Made by a program: the position numbers and the translations under genes. Below are positions 1 to 7,299 of a stretch of DNA of 64,000 nucleotides, piece by piece. The stretch is taken from contig OZ244807.1 of the NCBI GenBank assembly GCA_965220185.1, forward strand, positions 2,666,001 through 2,730,000. Reading direction: 5' to 3'. Below the pieces are notes generated by a model. That model had not been told where the DNA came from. It worked only from the letters and a program-made list of their open reading frames with translations, and did no database searches. The number at the start of each line of letters is the position of its first letter. Position 1 is the first letter of the stretch. The stretch comes from Azotimanducus sp965220185. Its GTDB lineage: Bacteria; Pseudomonadota; Gammaproteobacteria; Pseudomonadales; Azotimanducaceae.

Positions 1-453
1 TACACTTGATCCAAGGCATCAGGTGTGCCGAAAACGGGCATCGTATCCGTCAAAACTGTCAAAGAAGTCTTGGCGCGACATAAAGTACCGCATCTTCGGA
101 AGATATCTTACGTTCGTCAAACACCCAGAAAAATACCTCGGCCCGCCCAAACGCAGACCTTAAACGAAGGAAGGCGGCCCGAGGAGACTTTGGCCCTCCA
201 AGAGGAGAACGGCACGCCTGCCGAGCCGCCTTTATTCGATTGGGTCAACTACTTTAATCGACCACGTTGCGTTAAATGTAGCAGCTTGTCCTTCAGAATT
301 CAATGCTTTTGTGCTAGTTCAGCACATGTGAGACTGGGCGGGGAGTCCCAAGGCAGAAGAAAGGTACTCGAAAGGCATCGTCCAGTCCAGGGACATTGCT
401 TAGAGTTGTCCAATACTATATGAGGGTGAAGGCGAGGCCTGATTCCAACTGTA
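1..453. other. No recognisable gene upstream of the CRISPR array
   Basis: An open frame runs from about 25 to 423 on the plus strand. Its translation has no recognisable domain, and its composition changes halfway. A short stretch around residues 70-80 (FDWVNYFNR) faintly recalls the end of an IS3-type integrase, but not enough to call it. I see decayed accessory DNA here and nothing more. Confidence 0.5.
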
Positions 454-621
454 GCTGCGGACTGCGGCTCTTCCTCTCTGTGCTACCCTCGACCGACAGC
501 GACACGCACCGCGTCACCTACTGCGGACTGCGGCTCTTCCTCTCTGTGCTACCCTAGGCCATACGTGATCGAGAATGTGGTCGGTACTGCGGACTGCGGC
601 TCTTCCTCTCTGTGCTACCCT
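454..621 (+). CRISPR. Short CRISPR array, three 36-bp repeats and two 30-bp spacers
   Basis: The repeat occurs at 454-489, 520-555 and 586-621 and is identical in all copies except the first base (G, A, A). It reads CTGCGGACTGCGGCTCTTCC at its 5' side and ends CTCTGTGCTACCCT. The spacers (490-519, 556-585) are unrelated to each other. Repeat and spacer sizes are typical of type II-C. The repeat pairs with the anti-repeat of the tracrRNA at 4536, which sets the crRNA direction as plus. The 3' end of each repeat contains TGCTACCCT, an extended -10 motif (TGnTAnnnT), the arrangement known from Neisseria II-C arrays where each repeat carries its own promoter. cas2 and cas1 follow on the other strand. 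Confidence 0.9.
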
Positions 622-708
622 GCGCTTAGCGCAAGGGATTGAGGAAAAAGAGGTTTCGCCGGAGTCGACGGTTAGAAAAGCTCAAGCTGAGGTCTCGGCT
701 TGGGTATA

Positions 709-816
709 TCAACCCGTTTTTTTTCCGGCGAAAACCTCCATTCTTCCAAACTGCTTATCCGTAATCGTAAGGAATCGCACCTCGCCCTCTGCTGGAACTT
801 GAGACCCCATTCTTTT
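709..816 (-). pseudogene. cas2: cas2, separated C-terminal part
   Basis: On the minus strand from 816 down to the TGA at 711-709 the sequence encodes KRMGSQVPAEGEV followed by a stretch containing ITDKQFGRMEVF, which is the C-terminal third of a type II Cas2. It is in the correct frame to continue the N-terminal part at 2336-2116. Removing the tnpB element and one copy of the flanking direct repeat restores an uninterrupted Cas2 of about 105 residues, normal for the family. The fragment has no start of its own and is presumably not expressed. Confidence 0.9.
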
Positions 817-840
817 GGGACTTATATACATGATGCCGGA
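817..840. repeat. Terminal inverted repeat of the tnpB element, tnpB 3' side
   Basis: This is a 24-bp perfect inverted match to 2095-2118. The last codons and the stop codon of tnpB lie inside or next to it, so coding sequence and element end overlap. Confidence 0.9.
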
Positions 841-2072
841 ACACCGACATCTGCTATTCTTTGACGCTTCACAGGCCGACTTCGACACAGGTCATTGTCG
901 CCACCTCCACGTCCAGTTGCCCCAATCCCGGAGGCCAGAATATTCAACGCAGCATTGATGTCTGCATTGTCGGTGTGCCCACACGCCAAGCACTTGAACT
1001 TGGCTTGCGTGGGTCTGTTTGCGGCATCTACAAATCCGCATCGTGAACACGTCTGGGACGTGTATTGAGGGTTCACTTCAACAAGTCGCGCTGACTTGTA
1101 GCTGAGCTTGTATTTTAAGGCACCCCATCCAGTGTTGAGGATGGCTTTGTTCAGCCCCTTCTTCTGGGCCACATGCTTGCCGGGATTCTCTGTTGTCCCG
1201 TTCGCCGAAGCCGTCATGCCTTTGGTATTGAGCTTCTCAACCACCACCGTGCCAGCCTTCGCAGCGATCCGCTTGGACGCATGATGCCGCCAGTTGTCGC
1301 GATAGCAGCGAATGTTGCGGTGGACATTCGACAAGCGTTGTTTCGTCACGTCTCGTCGGTTCGATCCGATCACTTGCCGCGCCATGCGCCGCTGATACCG
1401 GCGCTTCCGGCATTCAAGCTGTTCGAGACGCGCATTGTCAAGCCGAATGATTTCACCATCGCTTGTCGCGACCTGTCCAGCGTTCATATCGACACCAACG
1501 GCCATTCCGTCGTCAATACGCTCGACTTCGTGCGCCGGGACTTTGTATCGAATGACCGCGTACCATCGTCCGCATTCACGCTTGACTGTGACCGAACGGG
1601 CTTCACAATGACGATACGGGTCTTCACCTTTGCGGGCAAGGCGGAACCAGCCAAGCTTCTGCAATCGGATGCTGTTTCCTGACAGTTGGAAGTGTCTCGG
1701 TTCAGGGAACGTGACTGTGCGGGTCCGATACTTCGACTTGTACTGCGGACGACCGCCTTGCTTCTTGAAATACCGCTCCCACGCAAGGGCCTGGTACTTG
1801 AGCGTATGTCGAATCGCACCGAACGGCAGCACCTGCAACCAGTCTGTCTTCGCTCGAAGCTGTGTGAAGACCTTTCCGGTTGATTCAAACCGGGTTGATG
1901 GCTTTGGCCATGCCCACGGAATCCGCTCATGCCATTCGTATTCCGCCTCGTTCCATTCGAGCAGCTGATTCCATACATAGACGCACGCGCCGGTCACCTG
2001 CCACAACAGTTGATGCTTCGCACGGGTGCGGGGCAGCAGGCGGTAGCGGGTTGTGCGATGGGCGTATTCCAT
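822..2072 (-). CDS. tnpB: TnpB-like RNA-guided nuclease (IS605 OrfB family)
   Basis: This 416-residue protein has the full TnpB layout: a helical N-terminal OrfB_IS605 part, then a split RuvC nuclease with Asp195 (GVDMNAG), Glu279 (VVVEKLN) and Asp371 (DNADINAALN), and a zinc finger Cys342/Cys345/Cys361/Cys364 between the last two. All catalytic residues are present, so it looks functional. TnpB proteins of this family are known to be guided by an RNA made from the 3' end of the element and to cut DNA next to a short motif. Here the 3' end of the gene overlaps the terminal inverted repeat, so any omega RNA would end at about 817 and read its guide from cas2. The ATG at 2072 follows an A-rich leader without a clear ribosome site. 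Confidence 0.9.
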   Translation of the reverse strand: MEYAHRTTRYRLLPRTRAKHQLLWQVTGACVYVWNQLLEWNEAEYEWHERIPWAWPKPSTRFESTGKVFTQLRAKTDWLQVLPFGAIRHTLKYQALAWERYFKKQGGRPQYKSKYRTRTVTFPEPRHFQLSGNSIRLQKLGWFRLARKGEDPYRHCEARSVTVKRECGRWYAVIRYKVPAHEVERIDDGMAVGVDMNAGQVATSDGEIIRLDNARLEQLECRKRRYQRRMARQVIGSNRRDVTKQRLSNVHRNIRCYRDNWRHHASKRIAAKAGTVVVEKLNTKGMTASANGTTENPGKHVAQKKGLNKAILNTGWGALKYKLSYKSARLVEVNPQYTSQTCSRCGFVDAANRPTQAKFKCLACGHTDNADINAALNILASGIGATGRGGGDNDLCRSRPVKRQRIADVGVPASCI

Positions 2073-2094
2073 GTTGTTATTTTACTTGATGTTG

Positions 2095-2118
2095 TCCGGC
2101 ATCATGTATATAAGTCCC
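2095..2118. repeat. Terminal inverted repeat of the tnpB element, tnpB 5' side
   Basis: This is the perfect 24-bp inverted partner of 817-840. It is followed directly by the CATTCTTTT direct repeat and then cas2 coding sequence. Confidence 0.9.
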
Positions 2119-2336
2119 ATTCTTTTCGCGTGAATCTGAGCGTTCTCGAATGACGCGCAGTGCCGTATGTAGACGGAGTACTGCATCATTGTGAATCCAT
2201 CTTTCAAGAGTTCCTTTCGAAATCTTGCGTATCGCTTCCGTGCTTGCGGAGTTTCTGTCGGCAGATCAAACATCGCGATTACCCACATTGACCTCCACCC
2301 ATAAGGAATCAATTTCGTTCGCAAAGAAGCGTTCAA
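2116..2336 (-). pseudogene. cas2: cas2, N-terminal part, cut by the tnpB element
   Basis: The translation contains WVIAMFDLPTETPQARKRYA and DGFTMMQYSVYIRHC, the ferredoxin-like core of type II-C Cas2, including the conserved Asp of the first strand. Codons 1-73 are native; the frame then enters the insertion and stops after another 11 codons. The start is a TTG at 2336 that overlaps the TGA stop of cas1 (TTGA), so the two genes were translationally coupled. The remaining C-terminal codons lie at 816-709. Without the C-terminal strand, which forms the Cas2 dimer and the Cas1 contact, the fragment should be inactive. Confidence 0.92.
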
Positions 2337-3256
2337 GTTTCGGAGACTTGCAGTTCTACTTCTTCAGCTGCGTCTACCAGCGGCATGCCATGTGGTGGCA
2401 GCAGCAGGTCGATTCCGTCTCCGGTCAGCGCTTTGCGGAGTGAATCGGCGCTTGTCTGAATGGCGACGAGCATTGGCTCGCTCCATTCGCCAATGTTGAC
2501 TGACTCATTCAACAGAGACAGTAGTCTGGCGCGAATAGGTCGAGACTCAAGTGACATGGCATCTTTCGGCGTATCGAGTGCGATTTGCTTGACCCTCCAG
2601 TCCACGAACGGTCTATATGGCTCGAGTAGATCATCCGCCAGACAAAAGGGATTCCTTCGGTTCTTGTGGTGTACACCGAATGACGGCATCAGCCCCGTGG
2701 CGACTATTGCACGCGCCACAGTGGCACGGATCACGGCGTACCCATAGTTGAGTAAAGCGTTGTAATCAGGCTGGTCACGGTTCCTGCGAAACGAGTCACC
2801 GAGCAATGCTGGCCAGTATCGCTGGGCGGCATGTGCTTCAACATTCTGGGGATCTCCTGATTTCACGCGGCTCGCAAGTTGAATGAGTCCCTTGTTGTGA
2901 ACAGAAAAATGCGACAGCACCGCTGCTTGTTGGATAATTTTTGCTTTTACCAAGGCCTGCCAAACACGCTTCTTCCTAGGCACACTTGTTTTGACTTGGG
3001 CCAATTGCCGCTCGGTTTGCGTATGGTGCCCGACGAGAGGGAGCATCATTGAAGCTGGCAAATGATCTCGTCCACATATCAGGACGCAGGTTCCTGCATT
3101 AGTCAACTCTATGAAAACCGCTTGTGTGTAAGTGGCTCGGACATCGTCCACTATGACGACACCGAGGTCTTCAATCGGAATCGACTCTCTTCGGTGTTCT
3201 GGACGCGCAATGACAAGCTGCTTGTTCGATACTGATAGCTTAGTACGCAATTTCAT
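2333..3256 (-). CDS. cas1: Cas1, CRISPR integrase, type II-C
   Basis: The family signature is clear: an N-terminal beta part (KLSVSNKQLVI), then the helical catalytic part with Glu140 (NVEAHAA), His196/His197 (SFGVHHKN) and Asp208/Asp209 (LADDLLEP), and the type II motif LNYGYAVIRATVARA. All metal ligands are present. From the ATG at 3256 it has 307 residues. The frame is open up to 3331, but that stretch belongs to the neighbouring IS630 element, and family members usually have 5-10 more residues before KLSV. The native 5' end may therefore have been removed together with cas9. Its partner cas2 is broken, so spacer acquisition is probably dead. Confidence 0.93.
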   Translation of the reverse strand: MKLRTKLSVSNKQLVIARPEHRRESIPIEDLGVVIVDDVRATYTQAVFIELTNAGTCVLICGRDHLPASMMLPLVGHHTQTERQLAQVKTSVPRKKRVWQALVKAKIIQQAAVLSHFSVHNKGLIQLASRVKSGDPQNVEAHAAQRYWPALLGDSFRRNRDQPDYNALLNYGYAVIRATVARAIVATGLMPSFGVHHKNRRNPFCLADDLLEPYRPFVDWRVKQIALDTPKDAMSLESRPIRARLLSLLNESVNIGEWSEPMLVAIQTSADSLRKALTGDGIDLLLPPHGMPLVDAAEEVELQVSET

Positions 3257-3257
3257 T
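3238..3257. repeat. 20-bp direct repeat, copy 1 (cas1 5' end)
   Basis: The sequence around TTAGTACGCAATTT matches 4678-4697 in 19 of 20 positions. This copy contains the cas1 ATG and codons KLRTK. The two copies flank the IS630 element plus the tracrRNA. Confidence 0.8.
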
Positions 3258-3263
3258 AATATA

Positions 3264-4513
3264 GTGACGTTTTTATGCGGCTGCATTGTGGCAGAATTAC
3301 CGGAATGTCTGCGCAAGGGTTCACAGAACATGCCAAGAAACTCGCCATTCCCGATCGCACTGTCAGAGAACGAGCGTCGGAATCTCGAACGAACAGCCAG
3401 GAGCTACACGTCACCATACATTGACGTCCTCAGGGCAAGGATCGTCCTCCACGCCGCCGACGGCCTGTCCAACAAGGCCATCGGCGAGCGCCTCGACACG
3501 CCCCGGCAGACCGTCAGCAAATGGCGCAAGCGCTTCTTCGAGCGGCGCATGGACGGACTCGCGGACGAGCCCCGGCCAGGTCGCCCCCGGGCATTCCCCC
3601 CCTGACGTGGTGGTCGCCGTCAAGGCGCTCGCCTGCGAGCTCCCCCGCGAGACGGGGCTGCCCCTGTCGAGGCTCTCCGTCTCCGAGGTCCGGCGCGAGG
3701 CCGTGCGGCGCGGCATCGTCGCCAGCATCGGCGGCGCCACCGTCTGGCGGCGGCTGCACGAGGACGCCATCAGGCCCTGGGCGCACCGGAGCTGGGTGTT
3801 CCCCCGCGACCCGGCGTTCGCCGACAAGGCGGGGCCCGTCCTCGACCTCTACCAGGGGCGCTGGCAGGGGCGGCCGCTGTCCAAGAAGGACTTCGTCCTC
3901 TGCGCCGACGAGAAGCCCAGCATCCAGGCGCGGCAGCGCACCCACCCGACGGCCGCGCCCGCGCCGGGCCGGGCCATGCGCGTCGAGCATGAATACCGCC
4001 GCGGCGGCGCGCTCACCTACATCGCGGCCTGGGACGTGCGCCGCGCCAAGGTGTTCGGCGCATGCGCCCCAAGGTCCGGCATCGTCCACTTCGACCGCCT
4101 TGTCGGCGACGTGATGTCGCGACCGCCCTACAGCCGCGCCCGGCGCGTCTTCTGGATCATGGACAACGCCTCCATCCACCGCGGGCAGCCGTGCGTCGAG
4201 CGGTTCCGGCGCCAGTGGCCGAACGCCCATGTGGTCCACACACCGGTGCACGCCAGCTGGCTCAACCAGGTCGAGGTCTACTTCTCGGTCGTCCAGAGAA
4301 AGGTGCTCACCCCCAACGACTTCACGGACCTTGAGCAGGTCGAGCGCCGCCTGCTCGACTTCGAGCGCCACTACGAGCAGGCCGCCATGCCCTTCAAGTG
4401 GAAGTTCACCCGGCAGGACCTCCACAACGTCCTCGGCCGACTCGCCGACCCGCATCCGCCCCTCCAACCGGCCGCGTGACGACGCACTGTCAGCGCCCGG
4501 TGTTATACGTCAC
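3264..4513 (+). mobile_element. IS630-family insertion sequence
   Basis: An element of about 1.25 kb lies between the cas1 5' end and the tracrRNA. The ends are inferred from GTGACGT at 3264 and ACGTCAC at 4507-4513, only 7 bp of clear inversion, so the borders may be off by a few tens of bases. TA precedes the left end, as expected for the family, but I do not see a clean TA at the right. The interior is clearly more GC-rich than the CRISPR DNA around it, which supports a foreign origin. It occupies the place where cas9 is found in intact II-C loci. Confidence 0.7.
3330..4479 (+). CDS. IS630-family transposase in two frames
   Basis: The first frame (3330-3605) encodes a helix-turn-helix region (NKAIGERLDTPRQTVSKWRK). 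A second frame, +1 relative to it, carries the DDE catalytic part: DEKPSIQ, then FWIMDNASIH, then HASWLNQVEVYF with the Glu. The frames meet at a run of seven C (3596-3602) followed at once by TGA. CCC-TGA after a slippery C run is a plausible programmed +1 shift site; otherwise a base has been lost or gained in the homopolymer. Read through, the product has about 382 residues, normal for IS630. Confidence 0.85.
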
Positions 4514-4535
4514 CGAACTTTCGAGATACAGCACT

Positions 4536-4671
4536 TAGTACAGAGAGGAAGGGCCGAATTGCTTTTCGCAGCAAATTGACCCTTTGTGCGGGCTCGGCAA
4601 CCCAAGGTCTTCTGCCGATTTCTATTTTCCCCGTTCATTCGGGGGATAGTTGTATTTCTTTTACTCTGCAA
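4536..4671 (+). ncRNA. tracrRNA of the type II-C CRISPR system
   Basis: The stretch TAGTACAGAGAGGAAGGGCC (from 4536) is the reverse complement of the 3' half of the CRISPR repeat with two mismatches. CGCAGC at 4567 can pair with the CTGCG at the repeat's 5' side, giving a bulged crRNA:tracrRNA duplex. Behind it are paired segments GACCCTT/AAGGTC and CGGCA/TGCCG, then a CCCCG/CGGGG hairpin (4629-4644) and a T-rich tail. The body resembles, from memory, the tracrRNA of Parvibaculum lavamentivorans Cas9. Only about 22 bp separate it from the IS630 end, so its own -35 region has probably been lost. There is no cas9 to use it. Confidence 0.85.
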
Positions 4672-4677
4672 ATCGCT

Positions 4678-4697
4678 CCTTAGTACGCAATTTTATT
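4678..4697. repeat. 20-bp direct repeat, copy 2 (behind the tracrRNA)
   Basis: This copy matches 3238-3257 in 19 of 20 bases. The 150 bp that follow, up to the ATPase gene, contain an inverted pair (CGTTTCCGC / GCGGAAAACG) but no gene I recognise. Confidence 0.75.
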
Positions 4698-4854
4698 AGG
4701 GCGTGGTCACAACGCTGACACTGCCGAGTCCCGTTTCCGCCAGACAAGATCGAGCGAGAACGAAGGCTAGCGGAAAACGGAGCAGGCCAGAAGGGCTATC
4801 ACTTCGAAATCCCCTCTCTAATAGAATCACAGAGTTTCCCGTAGTAGCATTCCA

Positions 4855-6090
4855 TCAATTCTCAGACCAAAGACAACTGATCGGTGCCGCCTGCACCTTT
4901 TCCGCAATCTGATAGGTTGCCGGCCCCGTATGCAGCACCACGCCGCCAAGGAATCTTTTCCCGAGGCCATCTCGCAGCCACTCCAGGTGGCGCGCATCGC
5001 GCTTTCCCGGTGCCGCCGATGCCTTGACTTCAATGCCAACCACTTTCCCTGCGGCGCCCTCCGCCACCAAATCCACTTCATGGCGTCCCTGCTGCTGGCG
5101 CAAATGAAACAGTCGATGCCGCATGTGCGCAACCGAAGTCTGCGCGCGCAGTTCGGCGGCAACAAAAGTTTCGAGGAATCGTCCGAGCAGGTCCGCATCT
5201 TTGAGCAGCCCTTCCAAGCGAATGCCAGTAATGGCCGCAAGAAGGCCACAATCGCAAAGAAATCGTTTCGAGATACGGGACAGTCTCTTAAACCTAAAAT
5301 TGCTCCAAGCAGGTAGCTCGTACACTATGCCAAGGTTTGCCAGTAAACGAGCGTAGGCGTCAGCGGTTCTTCGGTTCAGCCCCGCTGCGTCGTAGATGGT
5401 CTTATCGGGCAGCACACCTGCTGAATTGAGCGCGAACGCTTCAAGAAAGCGACTCATTCGCTGCGGATCTCTTCTCTGTTCAACGGCGGGTGCATCCCGG
5501 GTGGCGATTTGTTCGGCGTAGCTTTCGTACCAACGTGCCTGCGCGGAACGAGAGAGACGCAAGGCCGGTTGCGGGAACCCTCCCGTGAGTGCCAATTCCG
5601 CGTAATCGCGCAAGTCGAGCGTCTCGTCGGCGGGAGAGAGGGGGAGTCCATCGGCAATCCGGTCGATCAGAGTGGAGATCTGACGTGAAAGACGTTCCGA
5701 CATGGTCAGAGGGTGCATGTCAAGACGGATGACTCGACCGGTGCCAGGCCACGTCTCGGCAACGAGACCGGCTCGAACCGATCCGGTCAGCAAGTAGCGC
5801 CCGGGACTCGACTCGGCATCCACTTGGCGCTTGATGGCACCGAGCACCTCAGGCACCTCCTGCCATTCGTCGAGTAGTATCGGCGCGCTGAGTCCCTTAA
5901 GCGCGGCATCAGGGTCCGCTTGAAAGATTCCCGCTTCGGCGGGCCGGTCAAGCCTCACCAGCGTTGCGGCGTGGCGGGCGGCTGTGGTCGTTTTCCCGCA
6001 TGCGCGGGGACCCACGATCATGACAGCCGGATGCTCTTGCAGCACCTGTTCAATCTGCGGGTCGATTAAACGATGAAGATACTTGCGCAT
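4855..6090 (-). CDS. AAA ATPase with C-terminal DUF4143 domain
   Basis: This 411-residue protein has a Walker A (GPRACGKTT, about residues 28-36), Walker B (ILLDEWQEVPEV) and sensor-like LTGSVRA in an AAA_14 domain. A DUF4143 domain follows, ending in a nuclease-like EVDLVAEG...VGIEVKAS pattern. Proteins of this family are common, often in many copies and in accessory DNA; their function is not established. The ATG at 6090 (MRKYLHRLI) fits the family start; a start at 6114 is possible. Three iterons lie directly upstream (6121-6187). Its position next to the broken CRISPR locus suggests the same accessory region. Confidence 0.85.
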   Translation of the reverse strand: MRKYLHRLIDPQIEQVLQEHPAVMIVGPRACGKTTTAARHAATLVRLDRPAEAGIFQADPDAALKGLSAPILLDEWQEVPEVLGAIKRQVDAESSPGRYLLTGSVRAGLVAETWPGTGRVIRLDMHPLTMSERLSRQISTLIDRIADGLPLSPADETLDLRDYAELALTGGFPQPALRLSRSAQARWYESYAEQIATRDAPAVEQRRDPQRMSRFLEAFALNSAGVLPDKTIYDAAGLNRRTADAYARLLANLGIVYELPAWSNFRFKRLSRISKRFLCDCGLLAAITGIRLEGLLKDADLLGRFLETFVAAELRAQTSVAHMRHRLFHLRQQQGRHEVDLVAEGAAGKVVGIEVKASAAPGKRDARHLEWLRDGLGKRFLGGVVLHTGPATYQIAEKVQAAPISCLWSEN

Positions 6091-6120
6091 GCGGCTACTA
6101 TACCCTTCTTCCACACTGTT

Positions 6121-6187
6121 TAGTGCCTAATTCCCGCATCTTTTAGTGCCTAAATTCCACAGCTTTGAGTGCCGAAAGTCCACACTT
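6121..6187. repeat. Three tandem 23-bp iterons upstream of the ATPase gene
   Basis: TAGTGCC recurs at 6121 and 6144, and GAGTGCC at 6167, an exact 23-bp period (about two helical turns). Each is followed by a related A-rich and TCC(A/C) segment; a half copy (TTCCACACTGTT) precedes the first. They occupy the whole gap between the divergent side of pilT and the ATPase start, so they look like an operator or an element end. Confidence 0.7.
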
Positions 6188-6204
6188 TACCTAAGAGCCT
6201 TCCT

Positions 6205-7251
6205 CTACATCGAAAGGCTCTCCGGAAACCTCGCTGCAGATCGGGCAACTTCAAGATCGACTCGCCCTTCGCGCACCAGGCGTTTGAGCGCCTGATCGAG
6301 CGTGTTCATGCCGTGCGCTGCGCCCGACTGCATGGCGGAATAGATCTGCGCCACGCGGTCTTCGCGTATGAGGTTGGCTATGGCGCGTGTGATGACAAGA
6401 ATCTCAAGTGCGGCGACGCGACCGCCCTGACTGCCCGGCAGCAGCACTTGCGAAACAACTGCGCGCAAGCTCTCGGAGAGCATCGAGCGTATTTCATTCT
6501 TCGCTTGTGCGGGCGCAGCATCGATGATGCGATCAACGGTTTTAGCGGCGGAGGCCGCGTGCAGCGACCCAAGGACGAGATGGCCTGTCTCGGCCGCGGT
6601 GAGCGCAAGGCTAATGGTCTCAAGATCGCGCAGCTCGCCAACCAGAATGACATCCGGATCTTCGCGCAACGCGGCGCGCAATGCCTGCGCGAAGCTCTTG
6701 GAATCACGCCCGATCTGACGCTGAGTGACGAGTGCTCGTGTTGACTCGTGCAGGTACTCAATGGGGTCCTCCAATGTCAGGATATGCACCGGCCGCGCTC
6801 GATTGATCTCATTGATCATAGCCGCAAGGGTCGTGCTCTTACCCGAACCAGTTGCGCCGGTGACCAAGAGGATGCCGCTCGGCAGTGTGCACATGCGTGT
6901 CAGGACATCTGGCAAGCCGAGCGCGTCCATCGTCGGCGGATGCGATGCGATGGCGCGAAAACTTGCCGCCACGCCGGAGCGTTCGCGGAAGGCATTGACG
7001 CGAAATCGATCACCTGTCCGGTTCGAAACCGCAAAATCAACTTCATTGCCAGACGCGAATGCACGCTGCGCATCTTCCGGCATCGCTCTCGCAAGCATTT
7101 GTTCAAGCATCAACTCATCGAGCCGGGCGGATGCTTCTGTCTCGAGCGTTCCATCGATACGCAATACAGGCGGCGCGCCGCTTCGTAGGTGCATGTCCGA
7201 CGCGCCCCGCATGCGCATGGTGTTCAAGAGCTTTTCGAGTTCTCCGTTCAT
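6205..7251 (-). CDS. pilT: PilT-type twitching motility ATPase
   Basis: This is the hexameric ATPase that powers retraction of type IV pili at the inner membrane. In 348 residues it shows Walker A (GATGSGKST, near 132-140), the Asp box (TLEDPIEY), Walker B (DPDVILVGELRD) and the His box (HLVLGSLHA). The start MNGELEKLL at 7251 gives the usual N-terminus; the longer open frame to 7365 overlaps yggS. The retraction motif AIRNLIRE reads AIANLIRE at residues 290-297, losing its Arg. PilU or a second PilT copy cannot be excluded. It is divergent from yggS, as in Pseudomonas. Confidence 0.93.
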   Translation of the reverse strand: MNGELEKLLNTMRMRGASDMHLRSGAPPVLRIDGTLETEASARLDELMLEQMLARAMPEDAQRAFASGNEVDFAVSNRTGDRFRVNAFRERSGVAASFRAIASHPPTMDALGLPDVLTRMCTLPSGILLVTGATGSGKSTTLAAMINEINRARPVHILTLEDPIEYLHESTRALVTQRQIGRDSKSFAQALRAALREDPDVILVGELRDLETISLALTAAETGHLVLGSLHAASAAKTVDRIIDAAPAQAKNEIRSMLSESLRAVVSQVLLPGSQGGRVAALEILVITRAIANLIREDRVAQIYSAMQSGAAHGMNTLDQALKRLVREGRVDLEVARSAARFPESLSM

Positions 7252-7299
7252 CTCTGGTTTAGAATTTCCCCCCATCCACATGCGAACGCAGGTTGCATT

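Larger units (their letters stand above)
806..2126 (-). mobile_element. tnpB-carrying element inserted in cas2, with terminal inverted repeats and a target duplication
   Basis: The element is about 1.3 kb (817-2118). Its ends are a perfect 24-bp inverted repeat (817-840 and 2095-2118, starting GGGACTTATATAC). Directly outside each end lies CCCATTCTTTT (806-816 and 2116-2126). This is an 8-bp direct repeat, or 11 bp if the GGG/CCC of the ends is counted. Both flanks are coding sequence of the same cas2, so the insertion point is certain. The only gene inside is tnpB. Elements of the IS200/IS605 type, which normally carry tnpB, have hairpin ends and make no target duplication, so this architecture is unexpected. 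No TnpA (Y1) or DDE transposase is encoded inside. Confidence 0.85.

Noticed and set aside
25..423. 132-codon open frame as a gene
   Set aside because: No domain, no ribosome site, mixed composition; a faint integrase-like stretch is too short to support a call.
822..2072. tnpB as the effector (Cas12-like) of the CRISPR array
   Set aside because: It lies inside cas2 with a target duplication and terminal repeats, so it arrived as a mobile element; the tracrRNA shows that the original effector was Cas9.
3257..3331. Longer cas1 starting at 3331 or 3286
   Set aside because: The extra codons lie within the IS630 end or its leader and are unlike Cas1 N-termini, although a few (NVTIL) could be coincidentally similar.
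3514..4467. 317-codon antisense frame over the IS630 transposase
   Set aside because: GC-rich shadow of the transposase; its translation is low-complexity and unrelated to any family.
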